From NAK19 sp034434515 (GTDB lineage: Bacteria > Chloroflexota > Anaerolineae > Anaerolineales > UBA4823): DNA of 18,948 bases. Position numbers and translations under genes: made by a program. The notes beneath the pieces are model-generated. The model did no database searches. It had not been told where the DNA came from and worked only from the letters and a program-made list of their open reading frames with translations. The stretch spans positions 1 through 18,948 of the forward strand of contig DAOTZA010000218.1 of assembly GCA_034434515.1 (NCBI GenBank), in the 5' to 3' direction. Positions 1-10,491 of the stretch are shown in pieces (positions within the stretch are counted from its first letter, which is position 1; each line of letters opens with the position of its first letter).

Positions 1-2922
<2,922 letters not shown>

Positions 2923-2955
2923 TTGCTCGATTTTGCCCAGAAAGGAATATTCACA

Positions 2956-3078
2956 ATGGATAAACACAGACCTCAAACCAAGACCTACCTGCCACCGCTT
3001 ATCGTTTTGGAACTCGAGCTGGAGACCCGCGCCGGCTCCTCCCTGAACTTGTCGGAACTGATAGAGCCAGCGGAGTGA
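2956..3078 (+). CDS. Short 40-residue peptide with YLPPL and ETRAGSS motifs, possible RiPP precursor
   Basis: This ORF starts at an ATG 33 bp after the surface-protein stop, with a Shine-Dalgarno-like AAAGGA (about 2941-2946) placed 9 nt upstream, and ends at TGA 3076. The product is hydrophilic at the N-terminus, then has Y11-L-P-P-L15, the run LELELETRAGSS (18-29) and the acidic tail LIEPAE. No membrane segment or cysteine is present. A Tyr-x-x-Pro-Leu element followed 10-15 residues later by a Gly- or Ala-led segment with an acidic residue at position 8 or 9 resembles lasso-peptide precursors: G27 to E34 would be an 8-residue ring, A26 to E34 a 9-residue ring. That comparison is inference. 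No cyclase, protease or RRE gene is visible nearby. It could equally be an uncharacterised small companion of the surface-protein locus, or not be translated. Confidence 0.5.
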   Translation: MDKHRPQTKTYLPPLIVLELELETRAGSSLNLSELIEPAE

Positions 3079-3526
3079 GGGGACGCAAAATCGGAAGCGT
3101 CTTCGCTGAGGCACGCCCAAGTGGCGGGTATTGACCTTGATCCATCGCCTCTCCGCTAATCGCTATCAAATCGAAGCGGACCGGGGGCTGTGTTCAGGGG
3201 AGGGAACTCTCTTCTTGGACAAGTCGGTGTGAGAGGAAACCCGTAATCACCTGCCATCACAAGTTGGGTTGACGATTTGCTGAGAAAACCGTCCACGAAT
3301 GCACCACGAAGCGCTTCGTGGACGGTCTGTCCTCACAGGTAAGGTCTATTAAAGTCTATGGCAGTTAACTGCCCTTCCGCTCCCTTTTCGACCTCATTTC
3401 TCCCCTTTTTGTCTGGGAATTGTTGACGTCCCCCTTTTTCAAACTTCCCTTGCTTGCTCTCGTTTATTTTGAGAAGATGACCGAAAGAAGCTGCAACTCA
3501 GCACTCCAATTCGGAGAGATTTCGGG
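3079..3526. other. Intergenic region without a recognisable gene
   Basis: About 450 bp separate the small peptide gene from the promoter of the MtaB-like gene. No ORF here looks coding. A short stretch at 3149-3232 reads NRYQIEADRG...TLFLDKSV without a clear start and might be a gene remnant, but I cannot assign it. The region holds the nested inverted repeat at 3288-3326, a 14-bp palindrome ggcagttaactgcc at 3360-3373, and then a pyrimidine-rich stretch at about 3374-3412. Confidence 0.5.
3288..3326. repeat. Nested inverted repeat with two mutually exclusive hairpins
   Basis: Accgtccacgaa (3288-3299) is perfectly complementary to ttcgtggacggt (3315-3326), leaving a 15-nt loop. Inside it, ccacgaagcgcttcgtgg (3304-3321) is an 18-bp perfect palindrome that uses the same right arm. 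The two hairpins cannot form together. There is no T-tract after the stem, so it is not a standard intrinsic terminator. It might be an operator, a transcript-processing element or a mobile-element remnant. Confidence 0.6.
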
Positions 3527-3532
3527 TAAAAT
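3527..3532 (+). promoter_or_regulatory. Possible -10 box (TAAAAT) for the MtaB-like gene
   Basis: TAAAAT ends 11 nt before the ATG at 3544, and no Shine-Dalgarno sequence lies between. Transcription would start only a few bases before the start codon, similar to the leaderless arrangement at other genes of this window. No convincing -35 is visible. Confidence 0.35.
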
Positions 3533-3543
3533 CATCGTGCTGG

Positions 3544-4848
3544 ATGTCATCGATGAAGCGCGTTTATCTGGACATGGTTGGTTGTCGTTTAAACCAGAGC
3601 GAGCTGGAAACCTTTGCGCGCCAGTTCCGCGCCGCTGGTTACACCATCGTTGCAAGCCCGGAGCAGGCCGACTGGGTGGTGATCAACACCTGTACGGTCA
3701 CCGCCGCTGCCGATGCAGATTCGCGCGCCAAAGCCCGTCAGGCCTATCGCGCTGGTGCCAGGCAGATTGCTCTGACGGGATGCTGGGCAACGTTGCATCT
3801 CACCGAGGCACTGGCTTTGCCAGGCGTCAGGCGCGTCATCGCCAATACCGACAAGGAAAGCCTGGTCAGCCAGCTTACCGAAGCTTATGACCTTGAGCCG
3901 TTAGAACGCGAACCTCTGCCCGGCTTGCGCCATCGCACACGGGCGTTTATCAAAGTTCAAGATGGTTGCGATAACCATTGTACCTTCTGTGTCACCCGCC
4001 TGGCGCGCGGTCGCGGCCGTAGCCGGCCGATCCAGGCTGTGCTCGAGGATGTTCAGGCAGCCCTGGGCGAAGTTAAAAACGGCTCGGAAGATGGGCTGGC
4101 CGCCCGCGAAATCGTCCTGAGCGGGGTTCACCTGGGGTCGTGGGGTAAAGATTTTTCACCACCGCTCCATCTGCGTCACTTAATCCAGGCTATCCTGCAG
4201 GATAGTGATGTACCCCGCCTGCGCCTCTCTTCTTTAGAGCCGTGGGATTTGGATGAGGACTTTTTCCGCCTGTGGGAAAATCCCCGCCTGTGTCGCCATT
4301 TGCATCTCCCCTTGCAGTCCGGCTGTGCGGCAACCTTGCGGCGCATGGCACGCAAGTGCTCTCCGCAACAATATGCGCATCTGGTTGCAACAGCTCGGGC
4401 CTTGATTCCCGAACTCGCTATCACCACCGACATTATCGTGGGCTTCCCCGGCGAAGATGAAAACGAGTTTGCCCAGAGCCTGGCGTTCATCCAGCAGATG
4501 GAATTCGCCGGCGGGCATGTGTTTGTTTTCTCCCCGCGTCCGGGCACAGCCGCCACCCGGCTGGGCAATGCGGTGCCAACCCCGGTTAGCAAAGCGCGCA
4601 GCCAGCAGGTGCGAGAAAGCCTCTCAATCTCAGCGCAGGCTTTTCGACAGCGCTTTCTGGGTCGCACCGTCAAAGTCCTTTGGGAGACCAGGCGCGGTCA
4701 GACCCCGCAAGGCTGGATCCTGAGCGGTTTGAGCGATCATTCCCTGCGCGTCCGCACGGTAACCTCCCAACCCCTGAGCAATCAGATTAGCGAAGTGCGT
4801 CTGACGGCTATGGCCGCGGAGGAGCTGATCGGCGTAGTGCTTTCCTGA
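3544..4848 (+). CDS. MtaB-like tRNA methylthiotransferase (radical SAM)
   Basis: The protein of 434 residues has the three-part layout of MiaB/MtaB/RimO methylthiotransferases. The N-terminal UPF0004 domain has the cluster-binding cysteines C14 (GCRLNQSE), C50 (NTCTVT) and C80 (TGCWA). The radical SAM domain carries CxxxCxxC at C142, C146 and C149 (DGCDNHCTFC). A C-terminal TRAM-like region (about 370-434) would bind tRNA. The family adds a methylthio group to modified adenosine 37 of tRNA; MtaB acts on t6A. I favour MtaB over MiaB or RimO from the N-terminal GCRLNQSE pattern and the compact length, but the subgroup is an inference. The ATG at 3544 or the one at 3553 could be used; neither has a good ribosome binding site. 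The HIT gene follows after 10 bp, so the two are probably co-transcribed. Confidence 0.85.
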   Translation: MSSMKRVYLDMVGCRLNQSELETFARQFRAAGYTIVASPEQADWVVINTCTVTAAADADSRAKARQAYRAGARQIALTGCWATLHLTEALALPGVRRVIANTDKESLVSQLTEAYDLEPLEREPLPGLRHRTRAFIKVQDGCDNHCTFCVTRLARGRGRSRPIQAVLEDVQAALGEVKNGSEDGLAAREIVLSGVHLGSWGKDFSPPLHLRHLIQAILQDSDVPRLRLSSLEPWDLDEDFFRLWENPRLCRHLHLPLQSGCAATLRRMARKCSPQQYAHLVATARALIPELAITTDIIVGFPGEDENEFAQSLAFIQQMEFAGGHVFVFSPRPGTAATRLGNAVPTPVSKARSQQVRESLSISAQAFRQRFLGRTVKVLWETRRGQTPQGWILSGLSDHSLRVRTVTSQPLSNQISEVRLTAMAAEELIGVVLS

Positions 4849-4858
4849 GAGGTGCAGC

Positions 4859-5203
4859 ATGGCAGAATGTATTTTTTGTCGCATCATCGCCGGCCAGGCC
4901 CCGGCAAAGGTTTACTATCGCGATGAGCAGGCGATTGCCTTTCAGGATATTCACCCGGTTGCGCCGGTGCATCTCTTAATTGTGCCGATCAAACACATCG
5001 AATCCCTCAACGCTATGACGGAAGAAGACAAGCCTTTAATCGGGCATCTCTTCTGGCTGGCGCGCCAACTGGCAGCGCAACAAGGGATTGCACAAAGCGG
5101 CTATCGGTCGATTATCAATACCGGACCAGATTCCGGGCAAGCCGTCTTCCACATCCATCTTCATCTCATCGGCGGTCAGCGAGTTCGCTTCCCCATGGGA
5201 TAG
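4859..5203 (+). CDS. HIT family nucleotide-binding hydrolase (HinT-like)
   Basis: This 114-residue protein matches the usual length of HinT-type histidine triad proteins. It has the N-terminal CIFC pair (C4, C7), which binds zinc in many bacterial members, and the catalytic triad H98-x-H100-x-H102 within VFHIHLHLIGG. The family hydrolyses purine nucleoside phosphoramidates and related AMP conjugates in the cytoplasm; the physiological substrate is usually unknown. Translation starts at ATG 4859 with GAGAGG about 7 nt upstream. It sits 10 bp after the methylthiotransferase gene and is probably in the same transcript. Confidence 0.92.
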   Translation: MAECIFCRIIAGQAPAKVYYRDEQAIAFQDIHPVAPVHLLIVPIKHIESLNAMTEEDKPLIGHLFWLARQLAAQQGIAQSGYRSIINTGPDSGQAVFHIHLHLIGGQRVRFPMG

Positions 5204-5252
5204 GGGGTGGGAAAAGCAACGGTTTTAAAGAGATAGATTAACTCCAATAAGG

Positions 5253-5258
5253 TATAAT
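5253..5258 (+). promoter_or_regulatory. Consensus -10 box TATAAT placed for leaderless transcription of the YqeY-family gene
   Basis: A perfect TATAAT ends 6 nt before ATG 5265, so the expected start of transcription coincides with the A of the start codon. There is no Shine-Dalgarno sequence between. The -35 region is weak. Confidence 0.6.
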
Positions 5259-5264
5259 GAAACC

Positions 5265-5708
5265 ATGAACCTGAAAGATCGACTCCAAAACGACCTCAAA
5301 GAGGCAATGCGCAACAACAACGAGGTGCAAAAACGCACCTTACGCATGGCATTGGCAGCCGTTCGTCTGTTAGAAGTGGAAAAGGGCGTACAGCTTGACG
5401 ACAATGCTGTCATGGGAATCATACAGAAGGAAGTTAAAGCCCGTCATGAAGCGATTGCTGATGCCGAACGCGCCGGGCGAGCGGATTTGGCTGCTGCCAG
5501 TCGCGAAGAACTGGCTATTCTGGAAGGGTATTTACCGCAAGCGATGAGCGAAGCCGAGCTGGAAGCGCTGGTGCGTCAGGGAATCGCCGAAGTGGGCGCC
5601 CAAAACCTGCAGCAGATGGGTCTGGTAATGAAATGGTTGATGCCCCGTCTGCAAGGCCGTGCCAGTGGCGAACAAGCCAGTCAGATGGTGCGACGGTTGC
5701 TCAGCTAA
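5265..5708 (+). CDS. GatB/YqeY domain protein
   Basis: The 147-residue, largely helical protein begins MNLKDRLQNDLKEAMR and contains KEVKARHEAIADAERAGR and ELAILEGYLPQAMSE, all characteristic of the YqeY family (GatB/YqeY domain). Length agrees with stand-alone YqeY. The domain is related to the tail of GatB, the tRNA-dependent amidotransferase subunit that contacts tRNA, but the role of free-standing YqeY is not established. The gene has its own TATAAT box and is apparently translated from a leaderless mRNA. The PgpH-like gene begins 41 bp downstream, so this promoter may drive the whole 5265-9660 block. Confidence 0.9.
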   Translation: MNLKDRLQNDLKEAMRNNNEVQKRTLRMALAAVRLLEVEKGVQLDDNAVMGIIQKEVKARHEAIADAERAGRADLAAASREELAILEGYLPQAMSEAELEALVRQGIAEVGAQNLQQMGLVMKWLMPRLQGRASGEQASQMVRRLLS

Positions 5709-5749
5709 AGCAGGCTCAGTCGGATGGCAAGCGAGAATAGCCGGTAGCG

Positions 5750-7918
5750 ATGAATGCCAGTGTGGTTCATCAACGTCCCTGGTGGCGTGTTGTTCCAGTC
5801 ATTCTCCTCCTCATTGTCTTTTATGGGGTGGTTACCTTGGCTTTGGTTTTCCCCTTCCTACTCAATACCAATACCGCCTTGCTTGAGGAAGGGCAAGTGG
5901 CGATCCAGGATATCCAAGCTCCTCATGCGCTCACCTATGTAAGCAATATCTTAACCGAGCAAGCACGCCAAAACGCGGCGCGCAATGCCTCCCCGGTTTA
6001 TAGCGCCCCAGATACCGCCATTGCCCGCGCCCAACGGGAGCGACTCCGCAATGCGTTGGCCTATATCAACAGTGTTCGCGCCGATGCTTATGCAACACCC
6101 GAGCAGAAACTGACTGATCTGGCTTTGATGGAAGATCTCTCGCTAACCCCCGAACAAGCCCAGGTTATCCTCAACCTGAACGACCTGCGCTGGCAAGCAA
6201 TCCAACAGGAAGCCATTGTCGTCCTCGAACAAGCCATGCGCGGCGCCATCCGCGAAGAGCGAGTTGCCGAAGTGCGCCGCAGTCTCCCCACGATGGTCAG
6301 CCTGGCTCTTAGCGAAGATCAGGCTGCCATTGTGGTCGAGTTAGTTGAGCCGTTTGTGATCGCCAACAGTTTTTACAACGAAGAACTAACCCAGGCAGCC
6401 AGAGAAAAAGCCGCCGCTGCGGTTACGCCCATTACGCGTTCCTTCCAGGCTGGCGAGACCATTGTGCAGCGCGGTCAAGTGCTCAAAGCGGAGGACATCG
6501 AGGCGCTTCAGGCATTCGGCCTGGTACAGCCAAAACCGGATGTTGGCTTCTGGCTGCAAAGCGTCCTGGTTTCCTTCCTGATGGTCACCTACTTGTTTTT
6601 ATACCTGCGCCGCAAAAAAGCGATCCTTGCCGATGTGCGTTTGCTCACGGTGATGATCGTCTTATTCCTGGCGTTTCTCTTTACGGCGCGCGCCTTGCCA
6701 ACCGATAGCCTGTTCCCTTATGTCTTCCCCTATGCCGCCTTCGGCATGGTGATTGCAGCTCTGGTGGTCAACAGCGAAGTTGCCATGCTTACTTCGCTCG
6801 GCCTGGCTATTCTGATTGCTTATGCCCAACCCAATGCGCTCGATCTCTTAATGTATACCCTCATTAGCAGTCAATTCAGCGTCTTAGTCCTCGGTAAAGC
6901 GCGGCGCATTGTGTCGTTTATCATTGCCGGTTTGACCGGCGGTGCGGCCGGCGCCCTGGTATTAATCGTCCTTACCCGATTGAGCGGCCTCACCAATCCC
7001 ATTTCCATCATTTCCATCACGGCTGCGGTTCTATTTGGTGGGATTGCTTCGGCGGGATTAGCCTTACTGCTCCAATTTGTTTCGGCGCAGTATTTAGGGT
7101 TATCTACTGCTTTACATTTGATCGATATCTCCCGGCCGGATCACCCCCTGATGCGGATGTTGCTCACCAACGCCCCAGGCACGTATCAGCACAGCTTACA
7201 GGTTGCCAATTTAGCCGAACAGGCTGCCGAACGCATTAATGCCGATGTTCTTCTGGTGCGAGTTGGTGCAATATACCATGACATCGGCAAAGCCCTCAAT
7301 CCCGCTTTTTACATCGAGAATCAGGTCGCCGGCGCCGTCAACCCTCACGATCAATTAGACCCCACGGTCAGCGCCAAAATCATCATCAGCCACGTCACCG
7401 ACGGCTTAAACCTCGCCCGGAGGTATCGCCTGCCGCGGCGCATTCAAGACTTTATCATCGAGCACCACGGCACCATGATCGCTCGCTATCAATATGCCCG
7501 AGCAGTGCAACTGGCTGGCGGTGATGAGAGCAAAGTCGACATCGAGCAGTTCCGCTACCCCGGCCCCAAACCCCGCTCGCGAGAAACAGCTATCCTGATG
7601 CTTGCCGATGGCTGTGAGGCAAGGGTGCGCGCCGAAATGCCCAAAGACGAACAAACCCTGCGCCAGGTGATCAAGAGCGTCTTCGATAACCGCATTGCCA
7701 TGGGACAATTGGATGAAACCCCCCTGACCTTACGCGACCTCTCCGAACTGATGGATGCCTTTACCACCATCTTGCGCAATGTCTATCACCCCCGTCTGAT
7801 CTATCCACAACTCGAAGAGGAATCCCAGCCTGCACCGCCCTCCTCACCCGATGACTCCAGCCCTGCAGAAGCCCCAATTCCGCTGGAAATCACCCAACCG
7901 ATCTCAAAACGGTTGTAA
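5750..7918 (+). CDS. PgpH-like 7TM HD-domain cyclic-di-AMP phosphodiesterase
   Basis: The protein has 722 residues, the usual size of PgpH/YqfF. In order it shows an N-terminal membrane helix (about 14-38), an extracellular 7TMR-HDED-type helical domain (about 39-260), a cluster of membrane helices (about 267-445) and a cytoplasmic HD domain (about 465-690). The HD metal ligands are all present: H481 (QHSLQVANLAE), H510-D511 (YHDIGK), H548, H572-H573 (IEHHGT) and D620 (LADGCEA). Their spacing closely follows that known for Listeria PgpH. The family hydrolyses c-di-AMP to pApA and so affects osmotic and cell-wall homeostasis. The C-terminal tail (about 695-722) is Pro/Ser-rich. The gene lies directly before ybeY and a dgk gene, an order shared with Firmicutes. 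ATG 5750 has only a weak ribosome binding site. Confidence 0.92.
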   Translation: MNASVVHQRPWWRVVPVILLLIVFYGVVTLALVFPFLLNTNTALLEEGQVAIQDIQAPHALTYVSNILTEQARQNAARNASPVYSAPDTAIARAQRERLRNALAYINSVRADAYATPEQKLTDLALMEDLSLTPEQAQVILNLNDLRWQAIQQEAIVVLEQAMRGAIREERVAEVRRSLPTMVSLALSEDQAAIVVELVEPFVIANSFYNEELTQAAREKAAAAVTPITRSFQAGETIVQRGQVLKAEDIEALQAFGLVQPKPDVGFWLQSVLVSFLMVTYLFLYLRRKKAILADVRLLTVMIVLFLAFLFTARALPTDSLFPYVFPYAAFGMVIAALVVNSEVAMLTSLGLAILIAYAQPNALDLLMYTLISSQFSVLVLGKARRIVSFIIAGLTGGAAGALVLIVLTRLSGLTNPISIISITAAVLFGGIASAGLALLLQFVSAQYLGLSTALHLIDISRPDHPLMRMLLTNAPGTYQHSLQVANLAEQAAERINADVLLVRVGAIYHDIGKALNPAFYIENQVAGAVNPHDQLDPTVSAKIIISHVTDGLNLARRYRLPRRIQDFIIEHHGTMIARYQYARAVQLAGGDESKVDIEQFRYPGPKPRSRETAILMLADGCEARVRAEMPKDEQTLRQVIKSVFDNRIAMGQLDETPLTLRDLSELMDAFTTILRNVYHPRLIYPQLEEESQPAPPSSPDDSSPAEAPIPLEITQPISKRL

Positions 7919-7938
7919 ACTAACCCCGAAAGCCCGGC

Positions 7939-8403
7939 ATGATCACCGTCAAGAAAACAATCTCCCTCCCAATCCAAGCCTGGCGGACTTACAAGACCAC
8001 CCTCACCCAGGCGGCCAAAGCAACGCTGGCGGCAATCGGTGCGCAAGCGCAGGGAGACATCACCCTGGTATTGAGCAACGACGCCCAGATTCGCGCTTTG
8101 AACCGCCAATTTCGCGGTCTCGATTCGCCAACCGATGTTTTGTCCTTCAATATCGACGAGCTCAACCCGCAGAGCGGGCGGAACTATCTCGGTGATGTGG
8201 TCATCTCGCTGGAACGCGCCCAGGAGCAAGCTGTTTCGGCCGCCCACCCGCTCACCGCCGAACTCGCCTTGCTAACCGTGCATGGGATATTGCATTTGTG
8301 CGGCTATGACCACGACCAACCTGCTGACCAGGCGCAAATGTGGGCGTTGCAAAAGGCCATCCTTGCCTCGTTAGGGATTCATCTTGCCCTTCCGAATGGG
8401 TGA
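7939..8403 (+). CDS. ybeY: Endoribonuclease YbeY
   Basis: The product of 154 residues carries the UPF0054 zinc signature HGILHLCGYDH, with ligands H115, H119 and H125, and the upstream SPTDVLSFN motif that is near-invariant in the family. YbeY is a single-strand-specific metallo-endoribonuclease that takes part in 16S rRNA 3' maturation and ribosome quality control. The gene begins 20 bp after the PgpH-like gene and ends 9 bp before the kinase gene, so it belongs to the same operon. The Shine-Dalgarno sequence is poor, and coupling to the upstream gene is likely. Confidence 0.95.
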   Translation: MITVKKTISLPIQAWRTYKTTLTQAAKATLAAIGAQAQGDITLVLSNDAQIRALNRQFRGLDSPTDVLSFNIDELNPQSGRNYLGDVVISLERAQEQAVSAAHPLTAELALLTVHGILHLCGYDHDQPADQAQMWALQKAILASLGIHLALPNG

Positions 8404-8412
8404 GCGCAACCG

Positions 8413-8805
8413 ATGTCGAACGCTTCGCTGCTCCGTTTCCTGCGCTCCCGAGCAAAATCTTTTCAATATGCCTTTGCCGGCTGGTGGTTTGTCATCCGCA
8501 CGCAACAAAATGCCTGGATACACGCCGTAGCCACGCTGGTTGTCATCGGTTTGGCTTTCTGGTTGCAATTGAGCCGCCAGGATTGGGCGGTGATCATTTT
8601 GACCATTGCCCTGGTCTGGACGGCGGAGTTTCTCAATACGGCCTTAGAAGCCATTGGAACGCTGGCCGCGAATGGAAAAGAACACCCCTTAGCGAAGGTG
8701 GGCAAGGATGTCGGCGCAGCGGCGGTTTTGATCGCTGCCGTAGCCTCGATTGCCATTGGACTCCTTCTCCTTGGCCCCCCATTATTAGAAAGGTTGGGTT
8801 TTTAA
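8413..8805 (+). CDS. Diacylglycerol/undecaprenol kinase (DgkA family)
   Basis: The 130-residue integral membrane protein has three predicted helices and the prokaryotic DAGK signature: catalytic E72 with N75 and E79 in AEFLNTALEA, and D99 in GKDVGAAAV. These positions match E69, N72, E76 and D95 of the E. coli enzyme. Members phosphorylate diacylglycerol, or undecaprenol in Gram-positive bacteria, at the inner membrane surface. The position after ybeY mimics the Firmicutes order, so undecaprenol kinase activity is plausible, but the substrate cannot be read from sequence. The next gene starts immediately after the stop codon. Confidence 0.93.
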   Translation: MSNASLLRFLRSRAKSFQYAFAGWWFVIRTQQNAWIHAVATLVVIGLAFWLQLSRQDWAVIILTIALVWTAEFLNTALEAIGTLAANGKEHPLAKVGKDVGAAAVLIAAVASIAIGLLLLGPPLLERLGF

Positions 8806-9660
8806 ATGGCGCTTTCGTTTCGTTTTGGCACGGTCGGTTCGCCCAAATCCACCCCAGCAAAGCCGGGGGGATCGGTTGGCGCAATTCAACGGCTCAGGGA
8901 ATTAGATTTAGACGCCCTTGAACTGGGCTGGGTGCAGGCTGTGCGCGTTTCTGAAAGCACCTGTGCCGAGATTCGCGCCGCTGCCCAGGCTCAAAACGTC
9001 TCACTCAGCGTTCACGCCCCCTATTTCATCAATCTCAATGCAGATGAAGCCGAATGGCCGAAATCTCGCCAGCGGCTGATGGATGCTGCTCATTATGGCA
9101 ACCTGGCCGGCGCAACCGATATCGTCTTCCATCCGGGTTCTTATTTCGGCAAAGATCCTGGCGAGGTCTTGCCCATCGCTTTAGAGCGGTTACAGGGATG
9201 CATTGCCGAACTGCGCCAAATGGGCAATCCGGTCATTCTGCGCCCGGAGACGATGGGAAAATCGGCCATGTTAGGTTCGTTACAAGACACGTTGGCGATG
9301 AGCCACGCCATCCAGGGGGTAAAGCCCTGCATCGACTTCGCTCACCTGCATGCTCGCGCCGGGGATGGCAGCATGAACAGCTACGCAGAATGGAGCGAGG
9401 TATTAGAGCAAATTGCCCTCAGCCTGGGAGAAGCGGCGCTCACAGACCTGCACATTCACCTTTCGGGAATCGAATACTCGCCGAAAGGGGAACGCGAACA
9501 TCTCAAGATTCAAGAGGCCGATCTCGATATTCCAGCCATCTTTGGCGCTTTGAAAGACTTTCGGTGTCGCGGGCGCATTTTGTGCGAGAGCCCAGTGCTG
9601 GAAGAAGATGCTCTGCTCTTGCGCCAGATGTGGGTGGAAATCTCCGGCGAAGTCCCCTGA
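8806..9660 (+). CDS. Endonuclease IV-like / xylose isomerase-like TIM barrel protein
   Basis: The 284-residue protein has the metal-ligand pattern of endonuclease IV (Nfo): H70 (SVHAPYF), H109 (FHPGSY), E148 (RPETMGK), D177 and H180 (IDFAHLHAR), H216 (LHIHLSG) and E261 (CESP). These lie at almost the same positions as the zinc ligands of E. coli Nfo. Nfo cleaves DNA at abasic sites. The region of the remaining two ligands reads EREH (229-232) rather than the usual D-x-H, so the third metal site may differ and a sugar isomerase-type role cannot be excluded. The ATG directly follows the TAA of the kinase gene, suggesting translational coupling. It is the last gene of the forward block; a convergent gene ends 60 bp downstream. 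Confidence 0.8.
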   Translation: MALSFRFGTVGSPKSTPAKPGGSVGAIQRLRELDLDALELGWVQAVRVSESTCAEIRAAAQAQNVSLSVHAPYFINLNADEAEWPKSRQRLMDAAHYGNLAGATDIVFHPGSYFGKDPGEVLPIALERLQGCIAELRQMGNPVILRPETMGKSAMLGSLQDTLAMSHAIQGVKPCIDFAHLHARAGDGSMNSYAEWSEVLEQIALSLGEAALTDLHIHLSGIEYSPKGEREHLKIQEADLDIPAIFGALKDFRCRGRILCESPVLEEDALLLRQMWVEISGEVP

Positions 9661-9720
9661 AAGCCCGGCTTTTTTGCCGCAAAAGCTGCAAAGAGCCGGC
9701 AGAGAAAGGCTTCAGACTGC

Positions 9721-10470
9721 CTAACGAGCGATGGCGTTGAAGTTTATCAGGATCAAATTCTGCTCACATGCCCCAAAGGTATCGAAGTTAATGCGGTTGG
9801 TAATCGGTTGCCCCTGTGGGTCAAAGAGTTGAATATACAGGCTGCCCTGAGAAGCAATGGGAACATCTCCCAGCACAACTTCATAGCCCGAGAGTCCATA
9901 TTGTGGGGCAGCGCCGCTCAGGCTGAGCAGTTCGACGGCTTCTCCATTGAGTGTACCTCCAACTACAACCAGTACCGAAGCCGGCGGCACCGGCTCACCG
10001 TTGACATCAAAAATCTGTCCCGCCACTCCAGCCCATTTGCAACCCAGGTCGGGGTAAAAAGCGGTGCTCGCCATGGCCTTGGGGCTGCCTGGGCTCAACG
10101 CATATTGCACCATCTCTGGCGGCAAGGGAGTAGGGGTTGGAACTTCGGTCGCAGTCGGAGCTTCGGTGGGTGTTGAAGTGGGAGTGAAGGTCGGGGTGAG
10201 GGTCGGACGAGGCGTGATGGTCGGGCTGGGCGTCCAGGTCGGGGGCAGTATCTGGAGCGGAGTGGGAGTCAAAGTGGGCACTTGTACAGCCTGAATCGGG
10301 GTAGGAGGAGGGAATAAATTCAAACTGCTGTACGGGTCAAGGTAGATGACGACGGTTACCAACCCCACGCAGCAGGTCATGACCAGAACCAACACGGTTA
10401 AGAGATTCCAGAAGGCTGTCAGCAGCCTGCGGGGGGAGCTACGTCTATTTTCCAGTTCATACGATCCCAT
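9721..10470 (-). CDS. Membrane-anchored protein with Pro/Thr-rich linker and extracytoplasmic beta domain
   Basis: The protein has 249 residues. A basic N-terminus (NRRSSPRR) is followed by one membrane helix (about 20-43, containing two adjacent Cys), a Pro/Thr-rich linker (about 54-118, TPTLTPTPL style) and a C-terminal domain of about 130 residues with two cysteines (near 143 and 235) that may form a disulfide. Phrases such as VAGQIFDVNGEPVPPASVLV suggest an Ig/carboxypeptidase-regulatory-like beta fold. Type II orientation with the C-terminus outside is likely. A strong Shine-Dalgarno GGGAGG precedes ATG 10470. The gene begins 21 bp after the foldase gene and is probably co-transcribed with it. 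No specific function is recognised. Confidence 0.8.
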   Translation of the reverse strand: MGSYELENRRSSPRRLLTAFWNLLTVLVLVMTCCVGLVTVVIYLDPYSSLNLFPPPTPIQAVQVPTLTPTPLQILPPTWTPSPTITPRPTLTPTFTPTSTPTEAPTATEVPTPTPLPPEMVQYALSPGSPKAMASTAFYPDLGCKWAGVAGQIFDVNGEPVPPASVLVVVGGTLNGEAVELLSLSGAAPQYGLSGYEVVLGDVPIASQGSLYIQLFDPQGQPITNRINFDTFGACEQNLILINFNAIAR

Positions 10471-10491
10471 CCACCACCTCCCGATCGGGTT

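Noticed and set aside
3420..3890. Forward frame of 156 codons overlapping the MtaB-like gene start
   Set aside because: It runs in another frame across the conserved N-terminal cysteine domain of the methylthiotransferase and resembles nothing.
9664..9699. Possible terminator between convergent genes at 9660 and 9721
   Set aside because: ccggct/agccgg give only a 6-bp stem with a long loop and no proper T-tract after it, so no confident terminator can be claimed.
10130..10310. GTCGGGGT-type low-complexity repeats
   Set aside because: They encode the Pro/Thr-rich linker on the minus strand and need no further explanation.
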